Shown piece by piece: positions 34,040 to 42,210 of a stretch of DNA of 64,000 nt. The translations under genes were made by a program, and so were the position numbers. Positions within the stretch are counted from its first letter, which is position 1; the number at the start of each line of letters is the position of its first letter. The stretch spans positions 1-64,000 of the forward strand of contig JAQTZZ010000015.1 of NCBI GenBank assembly GCA_028687545.1, in the 5' to 3' direction. Under the pieces are notes generated by a model. It did no database searches and was not told the origin of the DNA. It saw only the letters and a list, made by a program, of their open reading frames with translations. The stretch comes from Candidatus Wallbacteria bacterium (GTDB lineage Bacteria > Muiribacteriota > JAQTZZ01).

Positions 34040-35142
34040 TTTTCCTCCGCGATCTCGCAGTCCATTCCGTGAATCAGCTTGTTCTTGCCTTCAGTGACAA
34101 TCCAATCTCCTGATTCAATGCCCTCAGCAATTTCGATCCATTTCCCCTCGACAGTCCCGGTTTTCACTTTCTGCTCGATTGCCTTGCCGTCCTTGATCTT
34201 GAAAATAAAACTGTCTGCAATGCCCACTTTTTTGAAGATTGAAGACAGCGGAACCACAACCGCTTCCTTTGTTTCCAGAATTAAAGTTCCTGCGAGAAAC
34301 ATCCCTCCGGTAAGAGCTTCGTTCCGGTTTTCCGTTTGACCTTCCAGCGTGAATTCACCTGTTCTGGAGTTCACCTTGGGATTGATCGAAGTGATCACAA
34401 ATTCAAACTCCTGCTCAGGATATGCAGGAGTGCGCATTTCCGCGACCTGACCCACTTTTATCTTCGGCAGAAAGGATTCAGGAAGCCCGAATCTGACTTT
34501 GACAGGCGAGATCTGCTCCAGGATCAGGACCGCTTTGCCGGAGGAGAGAATCTCACCTTCCTCTTTCAGTTTTCCGCTGACAATTCCATCAAAAGGTGCA
34601 CAGATTCTGGTATCTGCCAATTGGATATCCATCAGTGTTTTGTAAGAGCGGGCACTGTCTTCTTCGGCCAGCATTTTTCTGGCACCCTGAAAAGCCGCTT
34701 CAGCGACGGATAGCGCTGTTTCTGCTTTTTCCAGATTCTGCTTGGTGGCAGCTTTGACGTCATAGAGAGTTTTTACCCTTTGATACTCACTGCGTACGTT
34801 TTTATAGGTGGCTTCAGCCTGGACCAGGGCATTTTTCCTGGCTGAGGCCATTTCAAGGGCTGCTCCGGCCTGAGTGACCTGCAGGTTGCGCTCCGTGGTG
34901 TCCAGTAAAAACAGGGGATCTCCCAGTTTCACTTTCTGCCCTTCGGAAACCAGTATTTTATCCAGCTTTCCTCCGATTTTGGGTGCAATTTCTGCCGAAC
35001 GGACAGGTTCCACGCTGGAGCTGACAGGTAATTTATTGGTCAGCAGCATTTTTTGCGCTTTCTGTCCCAGAACCTTTTCCGCTGCTGAAGAGATGAGAAC
35101 TCCGGAAAAAACCAGCAGCAAAAAAACAGTCTTTTTATTCAT
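34036..35142 (-). CDS. RND adaptor (membrane fusion protein), 368 aa
   Basis: This periplasmic adaptor links the RND pump to TolC. The start is taken at the ATG at 35142 with GGGAGG upstream and a signal peptide (MNKKTVFLLLVFSGVLISSA); an upstream in-frame ATG at 35196 lies deep in the tolC gene. Visible parts are the lipoyl half-motifs (GGKLDKILVSEGQKVKLGDPLF), a long coiled coil (about 85-170), ICAPFDGIVSGKLKEEGEIL and the beta-barrel domain. It overlaps the tolC-like gene by 8 bp. Confidence 0.94.
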   Translation of the reverse strand: MNKKTVFLLLVFSGVLISSAAEKVLGQKAQKMLLTNKLPVSSSVEPVRSAEIAPKIGGKLDKILVSEGQKVKLGDPLFLLDTTERNLQVTQAGAALEMASARKNALVQAEATYKNVRSEYQRVKTLYDVKAATKQNLEKAETALSVAEAAFQGARKMLAEEDSARSYKTLMDIQLADTRICAPFDGIVSGKLKEEGEILSSGKAVLILEQISPVKVRFGLPESFLPKIKVGQVAEMRTPAYPEQEFEFVITSINPKVNSRTGEFTLEGQTENRNEALTGGMFLAGTLILETKEAVVVPLSSIFKKVGIADSFIFKIKDGKAIEQKVKTGTVEGKWIEIAEGIESGDWIVTEGKNKLIHGMDCEIAEEK

Positions 35143-36520
35143 CGCATCCTCCCAAAGTGTTGAGTTTATCCGGGAACATTTTTTCCAGTTTTCCAATTGA
35201 CTTCATGAATCTGTAATAAGCCAGATAACAATCATATTCTGTGGAAAACAAATCCGTTTCAGCCTTGTTCAGCTCAAGCTGCGCATCAAGGTAATTGCTG
35301 TTATTGACTGCTCCGCCTTTGTACTGAGCTGTTACCACGCTGAGATTCTTTTTTGCCGCAGCCACTTCGGATTTCCCGCATTCCAGCTGGGAGCGGAATT
35401 TCAGCAGATTGAAGAAATCGCTGCGGATCATGAGCGTAAGCCCTGATTTAACGTCCTGTTCCTGGAATGAAACTGCCCTGGCCTGTTCATGCAGGGCTTT
35501 GGATTTGTGCCCTGATCTGCCGCCGTCGAAGAATTTCCAGTTCAAAACCCAGGTATAGGAATAACCGCCATCATGTTCGGACAGTTCGGTGCCGCTGTGG
35601 TTTTCATACTGCAGGAATACCTGGGGATAATTATCCGCCCGCTCCGCTTTTTCGGCTTCGGCGAGCATTCTGCGGTTAAAGGAAATTAGCTTGAGTTCAG
35701 GGCGTATCCCGGCATAAGAAACGAATCCGTCCGGAGATTCAGGCAGCAGATTTACCAGGATGCTGATTTCTGCTGTAGTTTCAGCGGAATCGGCAGAGAA
35801 GCCGCAGCCAACCAGCCGGTCATTCTCCATCAGTCTGAATTTTTTATCAGTCCCAAGGTTTTTGATCAGGGCAGCCAGCGCCAGATTGCGCCCATTTTTC
35901 ACTTCAATCAGGTTTTTTCTGAGTTCAGCCAGCCTGACATCCACCCTCAGAAGATCAGATTCCAAAGCAGCACCGTTTTCCACGGCCTTTTCCACGTCAT
36001 GGCGGTGCGAATTCACGGTTTCTATCGCTTCCCGGATCACGGTTTCCAGCCGTGCAGCCTTCAGATAGCCCAGATAATTCTCAGATACCTGAAGGATTAT
36101 TTTTTCTCTGGTGAGCACTGCTGAAAATTCAGCAACATTCCTGGCGAGGTCAGCTGCCTTGATCCCTGCTTGGATTTTCCCCCCCATATAAAGAGGCCAG
36201 TTGAGCACCAGCTTATCCAGATCGATTCGTTCGTCTGTGATAGCAGCATGCATAGGGCCGACTGAGAGTTCCATCGGACTGTCCAGTCTGGTTGAGCTTT
36301 TCCGAGCGGAAATCTCCGGCAGATTCAGACCCAGGGCCGCCTTATAATCCTCATCCGCTTTCCCAAGCAAAGCCTGGGAGGCATTTATTTCCGGATTATT
36401 GCAAAGAGCGATGCTCACGGCTTCATTAAGACTGACTGCTACGGTGTCCGAAAAAGCGGTTCCTGCTCCCCAGGATGTGGCGCTGAAAAAAATCATAAAA
36501 GCCAGAATCAGAGTTTCCAT
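35135..36520 (-). CDS. TolC-family outer-membrane efflux protein, 461 aa
   Basis: A signal peptide (about 1-19) is followed by two repeated OEP domains with long helices, for example SLNEAVSIALCNNPEINASQ near residue 31 and VVTAQYKGGAVNNSNYLDAQ near 410 (the conserved Y-x-x-G-x-x-x-x-x-x-x-L pattern). Length is normal. It forms the outer-membrane channel of the pump encoded downstream. Its start overlaps the TetR gene by 13 bp and its end overlaps the adaptor gene by 8 bp. Confidence 0.93.
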   Translation of the reverse strand: METLILAFMIFFSATSWGAGTAFSDTVAVSLNEAVSIALCNNPEINASQALLGKADEDYKAALGLNLPEISARKSSTRLDSPMELSVGPMHAAITDERIDLDKLVLNWPLYMGGKIQAGIKAADLARNVAEFSAVLTREKIILQVSENYLGYLKAARLETVIREAIETVNSHRHDVEKAVENGAALESDLLRVDVRLAELRKNLIEVKNGRNLALAALIKNLGTDKKFRLMENDRLVGCGFSADSAETTAEISILVNLLPESPDGFVSYAGIRPELKLISFNRRMLAEAEKAERADNYPQVFLQYENHSGTELSEHDGGYSYTWVLNWKFFDGGRSGHKSKALHEQARAVSFQEQDVKSGLTLMIRSDFFNLLKFRSQLECGKSEVAAAKKNLSVVTAQYKGGAVNNSNYLDAQLELNKAETDLFSTEYDCYLAYYRFMKSIGKLEKMFPDKLNTLGGCDE

Positions 36521-37101
36521 GTTTTGATTCCTTTCTCAGTCAGAAGACCGATAGAGATAAATTGATGAATGTCATTAAAAACATTTTTTGTCATTTTTAT
36601 ACCCAATCTGATTTCCCGATACAGGAAGATATTGAAGATGCCCAGGATTGATAAAAGTACGGTTTCAGGCTTGACCGGACGAATCAGCCCTTCCCTGACT
36701 TTATCTTCGATCAGATCCACCAGTGAGTGCATTTCTTTAAGATAGAAATCAAAAAAATCGTGGAGCAGCTGTGAGTTTATTTCATTGATCAGGATGAATG
36801 TTTCCTTCCTTTCCCGGAAAAAATCGAAATAGTGCTTCATTACGGCAGTGTAAGTTCCTGAAAAGTCATTTTCATAATTCCTGGTGACCGCACGCAGACT
36901 AACTCTAAGTTCAGTGATCAATATCTGGAAAATCGATCTGAGGATTTCTTCCTTGGAGTTATAGTAGCGGTAGATCGTGCCTTTTCCCACCCCGGCATCG
37001 GCCGCTATTTCATCAACCGTAGCCCGCTCAAAACCGTCGCGGGCGAAAATCTTCACCGCGCTCTCCATGATTCTTTTTTCTTTCAAAAAGTCTTTTTTCA
37101 T
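36508..37101 (-). CDS. TetR-family repressor, 197 aa
   Basis: The N-terminal helix-turn-helix is standard: KIFARDGFERATVDEIAADAGVGKGTIYRYY (key part ATVDEIAADAGVGKGTIYRY), about residues 16-48, followed by NSKEEIL. The C-terminal ligand domain is helical and variable. It is the first gene of the efflux operon (TetR - TolC - adaptor - RND - PII-like) and overlaps the next gene, so it very probably represses its own operon and is released by a pump substrate. GGGAGG precedes the ATG. A strong inverted repeat lies 67-86 bp upstream. Confidence 0.95.
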   Translation of the reverse strand: MKKDFLKEKRIMESAVKIFARDGFERATVDEIAADAGVGKGTIYRYYNSKEEILRSIFQILITELRVSLRAVTRNYENDFSGTYTAVMKHYFDFFRERKETFILINEINSQLLHDFFDFYLKEMHSLVDLIEDKVREGLIRPVKPETVLLSILGIFNIFLYREIRLGIKMTKNVFNDIHQFISIGLLTEKGIKTWKL

Positions 37102-37167
37102 CTAACCTCCCGACAGACGAGCGGACCCGCCCTGCTTTCCCGATCTATATCCAACCACCAGTTCTAG

Positions 37168-37187
37168 CGGACGGACCAGTCCGTCCG
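37168..37187. promoter_or_regulatory. Probable TetR operator
   Basis: CGGACGGAC and GTCCGTCCG are a perfect 9-bp inverted pair separated by CA. On the plus strand TATAAT follows directly (37188-37193); the minus-strand promoter of the TetR operon must overlap or flank the same site. Position and symmetry fit self-repression by the TetR protein. Confidence 0.75.
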
Positions 37188-37326
37188 ATATAATCTTACA
37201 ATTGAATCTACGGATTGTCTACAAAATAAATTATTACCACCAGACCCTGATCCGGGAGTCAGTTGAGGGAAAAAATGCCGATAAAAAATGAGGATCTCTG
37301 TAAATTGATTGCCAGTAGGAGATTTT

Positions 37327-37491
37327 ATGTCAGAGAAAAGCGAAATCACGATCAGGCTTGATCCGGAAAAGCTGCTGAAAAGAAAGCGCAGGGAAAACGA
37401 GCACCTGAAGCCGTCGAGCGGACATAAACTTAAAAAGAAGTATCAGAGGCACGATAAGCACAGGAAAGATATTCCTGATGATGATGACTAG
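37327..37491 (+). CDS. Small highly charged protein, 54 aa
   Basis: An ATG with TAGGAG 6 bases upstream gives a 54-residue protein: MSEKSEITIRLDPEKLLKRK, then a basic section rich in Lys, Arg and His (KKKYQRHDKHRK), then an acidic tail DIPDDDD. The basic body suggests nucleic-acid or ribosome contact. No family is recognised. It is divergent from the TetR operon and shares the spacer with the TetR operator, so it may be co-regulated. It ends 7 bp before the convergent pseudouridine synthase gene. Confidence 0.65.
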   Translation: MSEKSEITIRLDPEKLLKRKRRENEHLKPSSGHKLKKKYQRHDKHRKDIPDDDD

Positions 37492-37498
37492 TGGACCC

Positions 37499-38224
37499 CT
37501 ACCTGGTCAATCCGGTGGATTTCAACAGTCTTTCGATCTCAATCAGGGTGAGATGCCTGAATCTGCCTGGTTCCAGACCGCCCAGTGTGAAAAAGGCGAA
37601 ACCTGTTCTGACGATTTTTTCCACAGGAGTCCCGATCCCTTCACACATCAGTTTAACCTGATGATATTTTCCCTCTGAGATTTTCAGCTCCAGCCAACAG
37701 GTTGACTGGTTTTTTTCGATGATCTTGATCTGTGCCGGCTGGGCCTTGAATTCAGGCAGTCCGATCCCACGCCTGATCTTGTCCAGGTCTTCCTCCCTGG
37801 GATGTCCTGTCACCCTGACCTGATAGGTTTTTAGAGCCTTGTAGCGGGGGTGGATCAGCCGGTTGGCGAGTTCTCCGTGATTAGTAAGGAAAATCAGCCC
37901 TTCCGCGTCGAAATCGAGTCTTCCTACCGGGAAAACCCTCTGTTTCACAGGTCTCAGGCAGTCCATGATCGTCGGCCTCCCACGCGGATCGTCGAGAGTG
38001 GTGAGCATATTGCGGGGTTTGTATAAAAGCAGATAGACGAAGTCCTGGAATTCCAGCTTTTTTCCGTCAACGGAAATTACATTTACTGAAGGATCAGCCT
38101 TGCAGCCCTGCTCAGTGACAGCCAGGCCGTCGACAGTAACTTTACCTTCAGCGATCAGTTCTTCAGCTCTACGCCTTGAACAGACTCCGGCGCGGGAAAT
38201 GATTTTCTGCAGGCGTTCAATCAT
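37499..38224 (-). CDS. rRNA pseudouridine synthase (RsuA/RluB family)
   Basis: This enzyme isomerises uridine to pseudouridine in ribosomal RNA. It has an N-terminal S4 RNA-binding domain (about 1-60; MIERLQKIISRAGVCSRRRA) and the catalytic domain with the Asp in GRLDFDAEGLIFLTNHGEL near residue 104. The length of 241 is typical. RluB/RsuA/RluE cannot be separated by eye, though RluB-like is most likely. No clear ribosome site is seen. The glnA gene ends 11 bp upstream of it, so they may share a transcript. Confidence 0.93.
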   Translation of the reverse strand: MIERLQKIISRAGVCSRRRAEELIAEGKVTVDGLAVTEQGCKADPSVNVISVDGKKLEFQDFVYLLLYKPRNMLTTLDDPRGRPTIMDCLRPVKQRVFPVGRLDFDAEGLIFLTNHGELANRLIHPRYKALKTYQVRVTGHPREEDLDKIRRGIGLPEFKAQPAQIKIIEKNQSTCWLELKISEGKYHQVKLMCEGIGTPVEKIVRTGFAFFTLGGLEPGRFRHLTLIEIERLLKSTGLTR

Positions 38225-38235
38225 GGTGGTCGGGG

Positions 38236-39660
38236 TTAAAAATTATGGTACAGATATATTTCGTAGGGGTGAATCCTTTCCATCACATCCTGGTATTCCC
38301 TGAGCTTCATGTCTATCCAGAGCTTTAGAAAATCCTCTGTGAAGACAGGCAGCAGGTATTCGTGGTCGTTTTTCAGGGCTTCCAGTGATTGCAGCATGGT
38401 CGTAGGGAGGGATCCGATCAGATTTGTTTCCTCTTCCGGAAGTTCGAAGACATTCTTGTCGATCGGTCCGTAATTGTAATCTGCAGGTACCAGCTTCTGT
38501 TTGATCCCGTCGATGCCTGAAAGCAGCATGGCAGGAATTGCAAGATATGGGTTGGAGGTGGCATCTGAGGCTCTGAATTCCACGCTGAGCTTTTCTGTTC
38601 CCAGGCCGTATTTAGGCAATCTGATGATTGCTGAGCGGTTGCCGGAACTGAAGAATTTTTTCACGGGTGCTTCGAAACCAGGCACCAGCCGTTTGTAGGA
38701 ATTTGTGGAAGGGTTGGTAAAAGCCAGCATGGAATCTGCGTGAAAGAGCAGACCGCTTATATAACTCAGAGCGTCTTTGGTCAATGTGCCGTAGCCTGTG
38801 TCATGGGCTGCCTTGCCAGAAGGTTTATTGAAGATATTTTTCCCGCCGGATTTAAGATATTGGTGGAAATGCAGTCCTGACCCTGCTTCTTTGTAAATGG
38901 GTTTTGGGATGAAACTGGCGAGCAGATTGCACTGGTCAGCCAGGTTACGCACGAAATACTTGCCCAGAATGATGTTGTCGGCTGTCTTGAGCAGCGGAGC
39001 ATAGTTCAATTCGATCTCGCACTGGCCCCGTGAGCCGACTTCATGATGGTGATATTTAATCGGGATCGACGCATATTCCTTCATGTATTTGCAGGCCAGG
39101 TTCCTCACCATGGTGGCGCGGTCTTCAGGAGGTGCGGCTTCGTAAGCCTTCTGCTTGAGCAGGTATTTCTCGATCGTCTTGAAGCGGAACGGCTCGTCGC
39201 CTTCTGTGGTAGGGTCGATGCTCTGGACCTCTGAAAAAAGGTAGAATTCAAGTTCAGGCAGCCAGAAGCTCTCTGCTTTCAAGGTTTTTTCCAAGTAATC
39301 TGCGGCTTTTTTCGTCATGCTGCGCGGGTCCAGGGGATAGGGCTTTTTGGTGTCAGCCTCGCAGACTCCGCAGATGAAAGAGAGTACCTGGATGCCTTCT
39401 TCCGGATCAGACTGGAATGGATCGCGGAAGCCCGTGGAAAGATCCGGGATCAGGCACATGTCGCCGCATTCCACAGTCTTGAAAAATGAGGCTGAAGAAC
39501 CATCGAATCCAACTCCGTTTTTCAGCGTATCTTCTGAAAAATAGTCGGTCGGCAGGGTGACATGATGCAGCCTGCCAGGCACGTCGATGTATTTGAGGTC
39601 AATGAAATTGATCTGGTGTTTCTCGATGTAACGCTTGGTTTCGTCGAAATCTTTGAACAT
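38236..39660 (-). CDS. glnA: Glutamine synthetase, type I
   Basis: It condenses glutamate and ammonia with ATP. The start is set at the ATG with AAGGGGG 5 bases upstream; an upstream in-frame ATG at 39711 has none. Visible landmarks: GVGFDGSSASFF (the D-G-S-S loop), LPELEFYLFSE, HHHEVGSRGQCEIELNY, SGLHFHQYLKSGGKN (metal site), NPSTNSYKRLVPGFEAP and RSAIIRLPKYG. The 474-aa length suits GSI. The usual adenylylation Tyr motif near the C-terminus (NLYDLP) is not present, so covalent regulation of the enterobacterial kind is not expected. Confidence 0.95.
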   Translation of the reverse strand: MFKDFDETKRYIEKHQINFIDLKYIDVPGRLHHVTLPTDYFSEDTLKNGVGFDGSSASFFKTVECGDMCLIPDLSTGFRDPFQSDPEEGIQVLSFICGVCEADTKKPYPLDPRSMTKKAADYLEKTLKAESFWLPELEFYLFSEVQSIDPTTEGDEPFRFKTIEKYLLKQKAYEAAPPEDRATMVRNLACKYMKEYASIPIKYHHHEVGSRGQCEIELNYAPLLKTADNIILGKYFVRNLADQCNLLASFIPKPIYKEAGSGLHFHQYLKSGGKNIFNKPSGKAAHDTGYGTLTKDALSYISGLLFHADSMLAFTNPSTNSYKRLVPGFEAPVKKFFSSGNRSAIIRLPKYGLGTEKLSVEFRASDATSNPYLAIPAMLLSGIDGIKQKLVPADYNYGPIDKNVFELPEEETNLIGSLPTTMLQSLEALKNDHEYLLPVFTEDFLKLWIDMKLREYQDVMERIHPYEIYLYHNF

Positions 39661-39774
39661 TAATCCCCCTTGGCGGAAAAGTGAATGAATCAGATCCTGA
39701 AAGTTTAACATTTTGTTGGAAGTATTCCAAGGAGAGGGGTCGCTTTAAAATCGACCCGACTTTGTAAATCACAG

Positions 39775-41052
39775 CTATCCCTTTTTCTGAAGTTCTTTGG
39801 ATTTATACGGCAGGAAATAATCAAGCAGCAGCCATCCGGCGGCGAATCCCCCCAGATGGCAGGCCAGGCTCAGCGGAGCAGGGATATCATAGAAAAAGGC
39901 CATCATGATGTTGCTCAGCACCCAGAAGCCCAGGTATTGAGGCATGGTGATCTTGACCGGGAAAACGAAAATATTCTGAAAAAGCCTGGATTTAGGGAAC
40001 AATTTCCAGTAACTCGCGAGCAGTCCGCTCGCGATCCCGCCTGCACCGACCAGCGGAATCAGAGCTGATGTAATCTCAGGTATTGCTACTTTGCCTGGAA
40101 TTACTGCCACACCTGCTTCAGGCAGGCTGCCGAAAAAGTAGAAGAAAATGCAATGCAGAAAACCGGCTGCCGCAGCCAGAGTCAGGTAAAAACTGATGAA
40201 CAGCAGGGAACCTTTCTGCCTGCCGTGGTCCATGAAGACATCATATACATTGTCGCCGAAGATCCAGATGATGTACATGTTGATCAGGGCGTTGCCCAGG
40301 CTCGGGTGCAGGAAGGAATAAGTCAGGAGCCTGATCAGACCGAAAAAGCTCAACTGCTCCGCAGGAACTGCACCGTAAGTATAGAAGACCATGCTGACGG
40401 TCTGGGAAGGCAGCAGATAGAGCACTATCGAGACCAGCATGTTGATCCCCACCAGGAACAGCAGCCAGTCAGGAAACAGTTTTCTGGGATTGTAGACTTC
40501 CACAGGCGACTGGGTGAGCAGGCAGAAAAAATAGATCCCCATGGAGATTTCCAGGCCTTCAGCGGAGCGTTCGCAGTCGAAAGACCTGTAATGCCTGAGA
40601 ATCGGGTAATCGAAACCGTTGCTGTGCTCGAATACCGGGAGAGGCCTGAAAAAACTCGGTGTGCGGGACTGCAGATACTTTTCCAGTGTGAAGAGCTGTT
40701 CCAGCTCTACTTTATCGAGAAAGAATCCTCTGCATTCCTCGCAATGTTCGATCAGCACCTGAAAACGGTTTTTTCTGTATTCGAGCAGCGTCATTTTGCC
40801 GTGGCAGACAGGACAGGCATGTCCTTCACCTTTGCGGACAAGGCGTGAAAGCATGCGGTCATAGTCGAACTGTTTGCCGAGGGCGGCTTTCAATTCTCCC
40901 GAATCGTACCAGATCCCATCGCAGACAGGGCATTCATCAACAGGTATTGTCCCTATCTTCCGCGATTTCATGACCTTGTGTTCGCACTTCGGGCATTCCA
41001 GCACGCGTTCAGCTGGAAATATGTTCGTGTGAGTCTGCCTTTGTTCGTTCAT
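39775..41052 (-). CDS. Rhomboid-fold membrane protein with N-terminal zinc ribbons; catalytic Ser replaced
   Basis: Two TFIIB-type zinc-ribbon modules open the protein (CPKC...CPVC near residues 18-40 and CPVC...CEEC near 78-105). A rhomboid domain of six membrane segments follows (about 185-415). The rhomboid His is present in CHLGGFAAGWLL. The serine motif, normally GASG, reads GAGG (PLVGAGGIASGLLASY) with a GGC codon, so the expected nucleophile is absent; a Ser stands four residues later. It is probably an inactive rhomboid that binds clients. The gene is likely leaderless: TAAAAT (41065-41060) ends 7 bp before the ATG, and no ribosome site is seen. Confidence 0.85.
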   Translation of the reverse strand: MNEQRQTHTNIFPAERVLECPKCEHKVMKSRKIGTIPVDECPVCDGIWYDSGELKAALGKQFDYDRMLSRLVRKGEGHACPVCHGKMTLLEYRKNRFQVLIEHCEECRGFFLDKVELEQLFTLEKYLQSRTPSFFRPLPVFEHSNGFDYPILRHYRSFDCERSAEGLEISMGIYFFCLLTQSPVEVYNPRKLFPDWLLFLVGINMLVSIVLYLLPSQTVSMVFYTYGAVPAEQLSFFGLIRLLTYSFLHPSLGNALINMYIIWIFGDNVYDVFMDHGRQKGSLLFISFYLTLAAAAGFLHCIFFYFFGSLPEAGVAVIPGKVAIPEITSALIPLVGAGGIASGLLASYWKLFPKSRLFQNIFVFPVKITMPQYLGFWVLSNIMMAFFYDIPAPLSLACHLGGFAAGWLLLDYFLPYKSKELQKKG

Positions 41053-41110
41053 CAATTACATTTTAGCATATCTAAAAAGCAAGTATGAAACGCCAGTCCT
41101 CCGCCGGGTA

Positions 41111-41136
41111 AAAGACATGCCAGGGCATGCCTCTAC
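41111..41136. repeat. Short interspersed palindrome
   Basis: CATGCC / GGCATG with a 2-base loop, inside AGACATGCCAGGGCATGCCT. Related in plan to the palindromes at 53750-53767 and 47095-47201, which share the pattern of a G(T/A)AGRGGCA-type arm. It lies between two divergent genes. Confidence 0.4.
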
Positions 41137-41165
41137 TTGAATTGAACACCGGGCGGATGTAAGAT
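41137..41165 (+). promoter_or_regulatory. Promoter of the YitT-family gene (leaderless)
   Basis: TTGAAT (41137-41142), 17 bp, TAAGAT (41160-41165). The ATG at 41172 begins 6 bp after the -10 box and no ribosome site is present. Confidence 0.55.
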
Positions 41166-41171
41166 ACTCAC

Positions 41172-42041
41172 ATGAAAAAAATTGACCTGAGGCGCAATTT
41201 TCTGAGTTTTGCAGCGATCATGATCGGAGCCGCGATCTCGGCACTTGGCCTGGTTTTCTTCCTGATCCCCTGCAAGATAGTGGCCGGGGGAGTCTCAGGC
41301 ATAGCTACAGTCATCTATTACATGTCAGGCAGGCATTTCCCGGTGGGCGTTTCCATGATCTTCATGAACGTCTTCCTGATCCTGCTGCAGGCGAAGCTGA
41401 TCGGCGGCAAATCCTCTATGAAGACTGTGTTCGTGATCCTGTTACAGCCCGTTTTCATCGATGTGATGATGAAGATCACAGAAAACAAGGGGTTGACCGC
41501 TGACCCGATGCTGGCCTGCCTGTTCGGAGGCGTGCTCTGCGGGATCGGGATCGGAATTGTCTTCAAGTTCGGCGGGACTACAGGCGGCACAGATATCGTA
41601 GCCCAGATAATCTCAAAATACATGCGCTTTTCTGTGGGTGTTTCCCTGACCATGACGGATTTCACAATTTCGCTGATCTCAGGAGCGATCCTTGGCAAGA
41701 TCGAACTTTCCCTATACGGCATCATAACCATTTTCTTCACTTCCAAGATCATCGACGCTGTGCAGCATGGATTTTCATATTCCAAAGTGGTGTTCGTGAT
41801 TTCCGAACAGTATATGTTCATCGCCGAAGAAGTGATGGGCGAACTGGGACGCGGAGTTACCCTGATCGATGCCACAGGCATGTTCACTGACCGGCCCCAC
41901 AAGATGCTGATGATCGTGGTCAACCGGCGGCAGCTGTATGATGTGAAGGAATTCGTGCGGGACATTGATCCGCACGCCTTCATGATCGTCTGCGACGCCC
42001 ATGAAGTGCTGGGCCTGGGATTCCAGAAGATCGAAGAGTAA
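41172..42041 (+). CDS. YitT-family membrane protein (DUF161/DUF2179), 289 aa
   Basis: Five or six membrane segments fill the first 200 residues with the family markers ALGLVFFLIPCKIVAGGVSG and FKFGGTTGGTDIVAQIISKY. A C-terminal cytoplasmic DUF2179 domain follows (about 205-289; EVMGELGRGVTLIDATGMFT, MIVVNRRQLYDVKEFV, DPHAFMIVCDAHEVLGLGF). The DUF2179 part is thought to bind a small ligand. Members are widespread and usually annotated as putative transporters without proven substrate. It is probably leaderless. Confidence 0.92.
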   Translation: MKKIDLRRNFLSFAAIMIGAAISALGLVFFLIPCKIVAGGVSGIATVIYYMSGRHFPVGVSMIFMNVFLILLQAKLIGGKSSMKTVFVILLQPVFIDVMMKITENKGLTADPMLACLFGGVLCGIGIGIVFKFGGTTGGTDIVAQIISKYMRFSVGVSLTMTDFTISLISGAILGKIELSLYGIITIFFTSKIIDAVQHGFSYSKVVFVISEQYMFIAEEVMGELGRGVTLIDATGMFTDRPHKMLMIVVNRRQLYDVKEFVRDIDPHAFMIVCDAHEVLGLGFQKIEE

Positions 42042-42068
42042 CTTGTCGATTCAGTAGAGTTATACCTT

Positions 42069-42125
42069 TGTTACAGATTGTTACAATCTGAAGAGCGGAA
42101 AACCGGTCTGTTACAAATTGTTACA
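42069..42125 (+). promoter_or_regulatory. Four helically phased TGTTACA half-sites
   Basis: TGTTACA occurs at 42069, 42079, 42109 and 42119, i.e. two pairs with 10-bp spacing and 40 bp between pairs. The enclosing 23-bp blocks (TTGTTACAGATTGTTACAATC and CTGTTACAAATTGTTACAATC, read in part) are direct repeats. All sites face one side of the helix. They end 50 bp upstream of the -35 box of the STAND/winged-helix regulator gene. OmpR/PhoB-type winged helices usually bind tandem heptamers at 10-11-bp spacing, so self-regulation is plausible. Confidence 0.6.
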
Positions 42126-42174
42126 ATCAGTTAAACTTTTCCGCCTTTATTTCCAAGGTCTCCGGTTAGGTCGT

Positions 42175-42203
42175 TTTACAAACAGCTGAAAAAACGATAA
42201 AAT
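42175..42203 (+). promoter_or_regulatory. Promoter of the STAND regulator gene (leaderless)
   Basis: TTTACA (42175-42180), 17 bp, TAAAAT (42198-42203). The ATG at 42211 lies 7 bp after the -10 box. There is no room for a ribosome site, so the mRNA should begin at or beside the start codon. Confidence 0.6.
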
Positions 42204-42210
42204 TACTGCC

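Noticed and set aside
40153-40848. 231-codon plus-strand frame opposite the rhomboid-like gene
   Set aside because: Shadow of the rhomboid and zinc-ribbon coding sequence; no ribosome site and an unnatural Gln/Glu/His-rich product.
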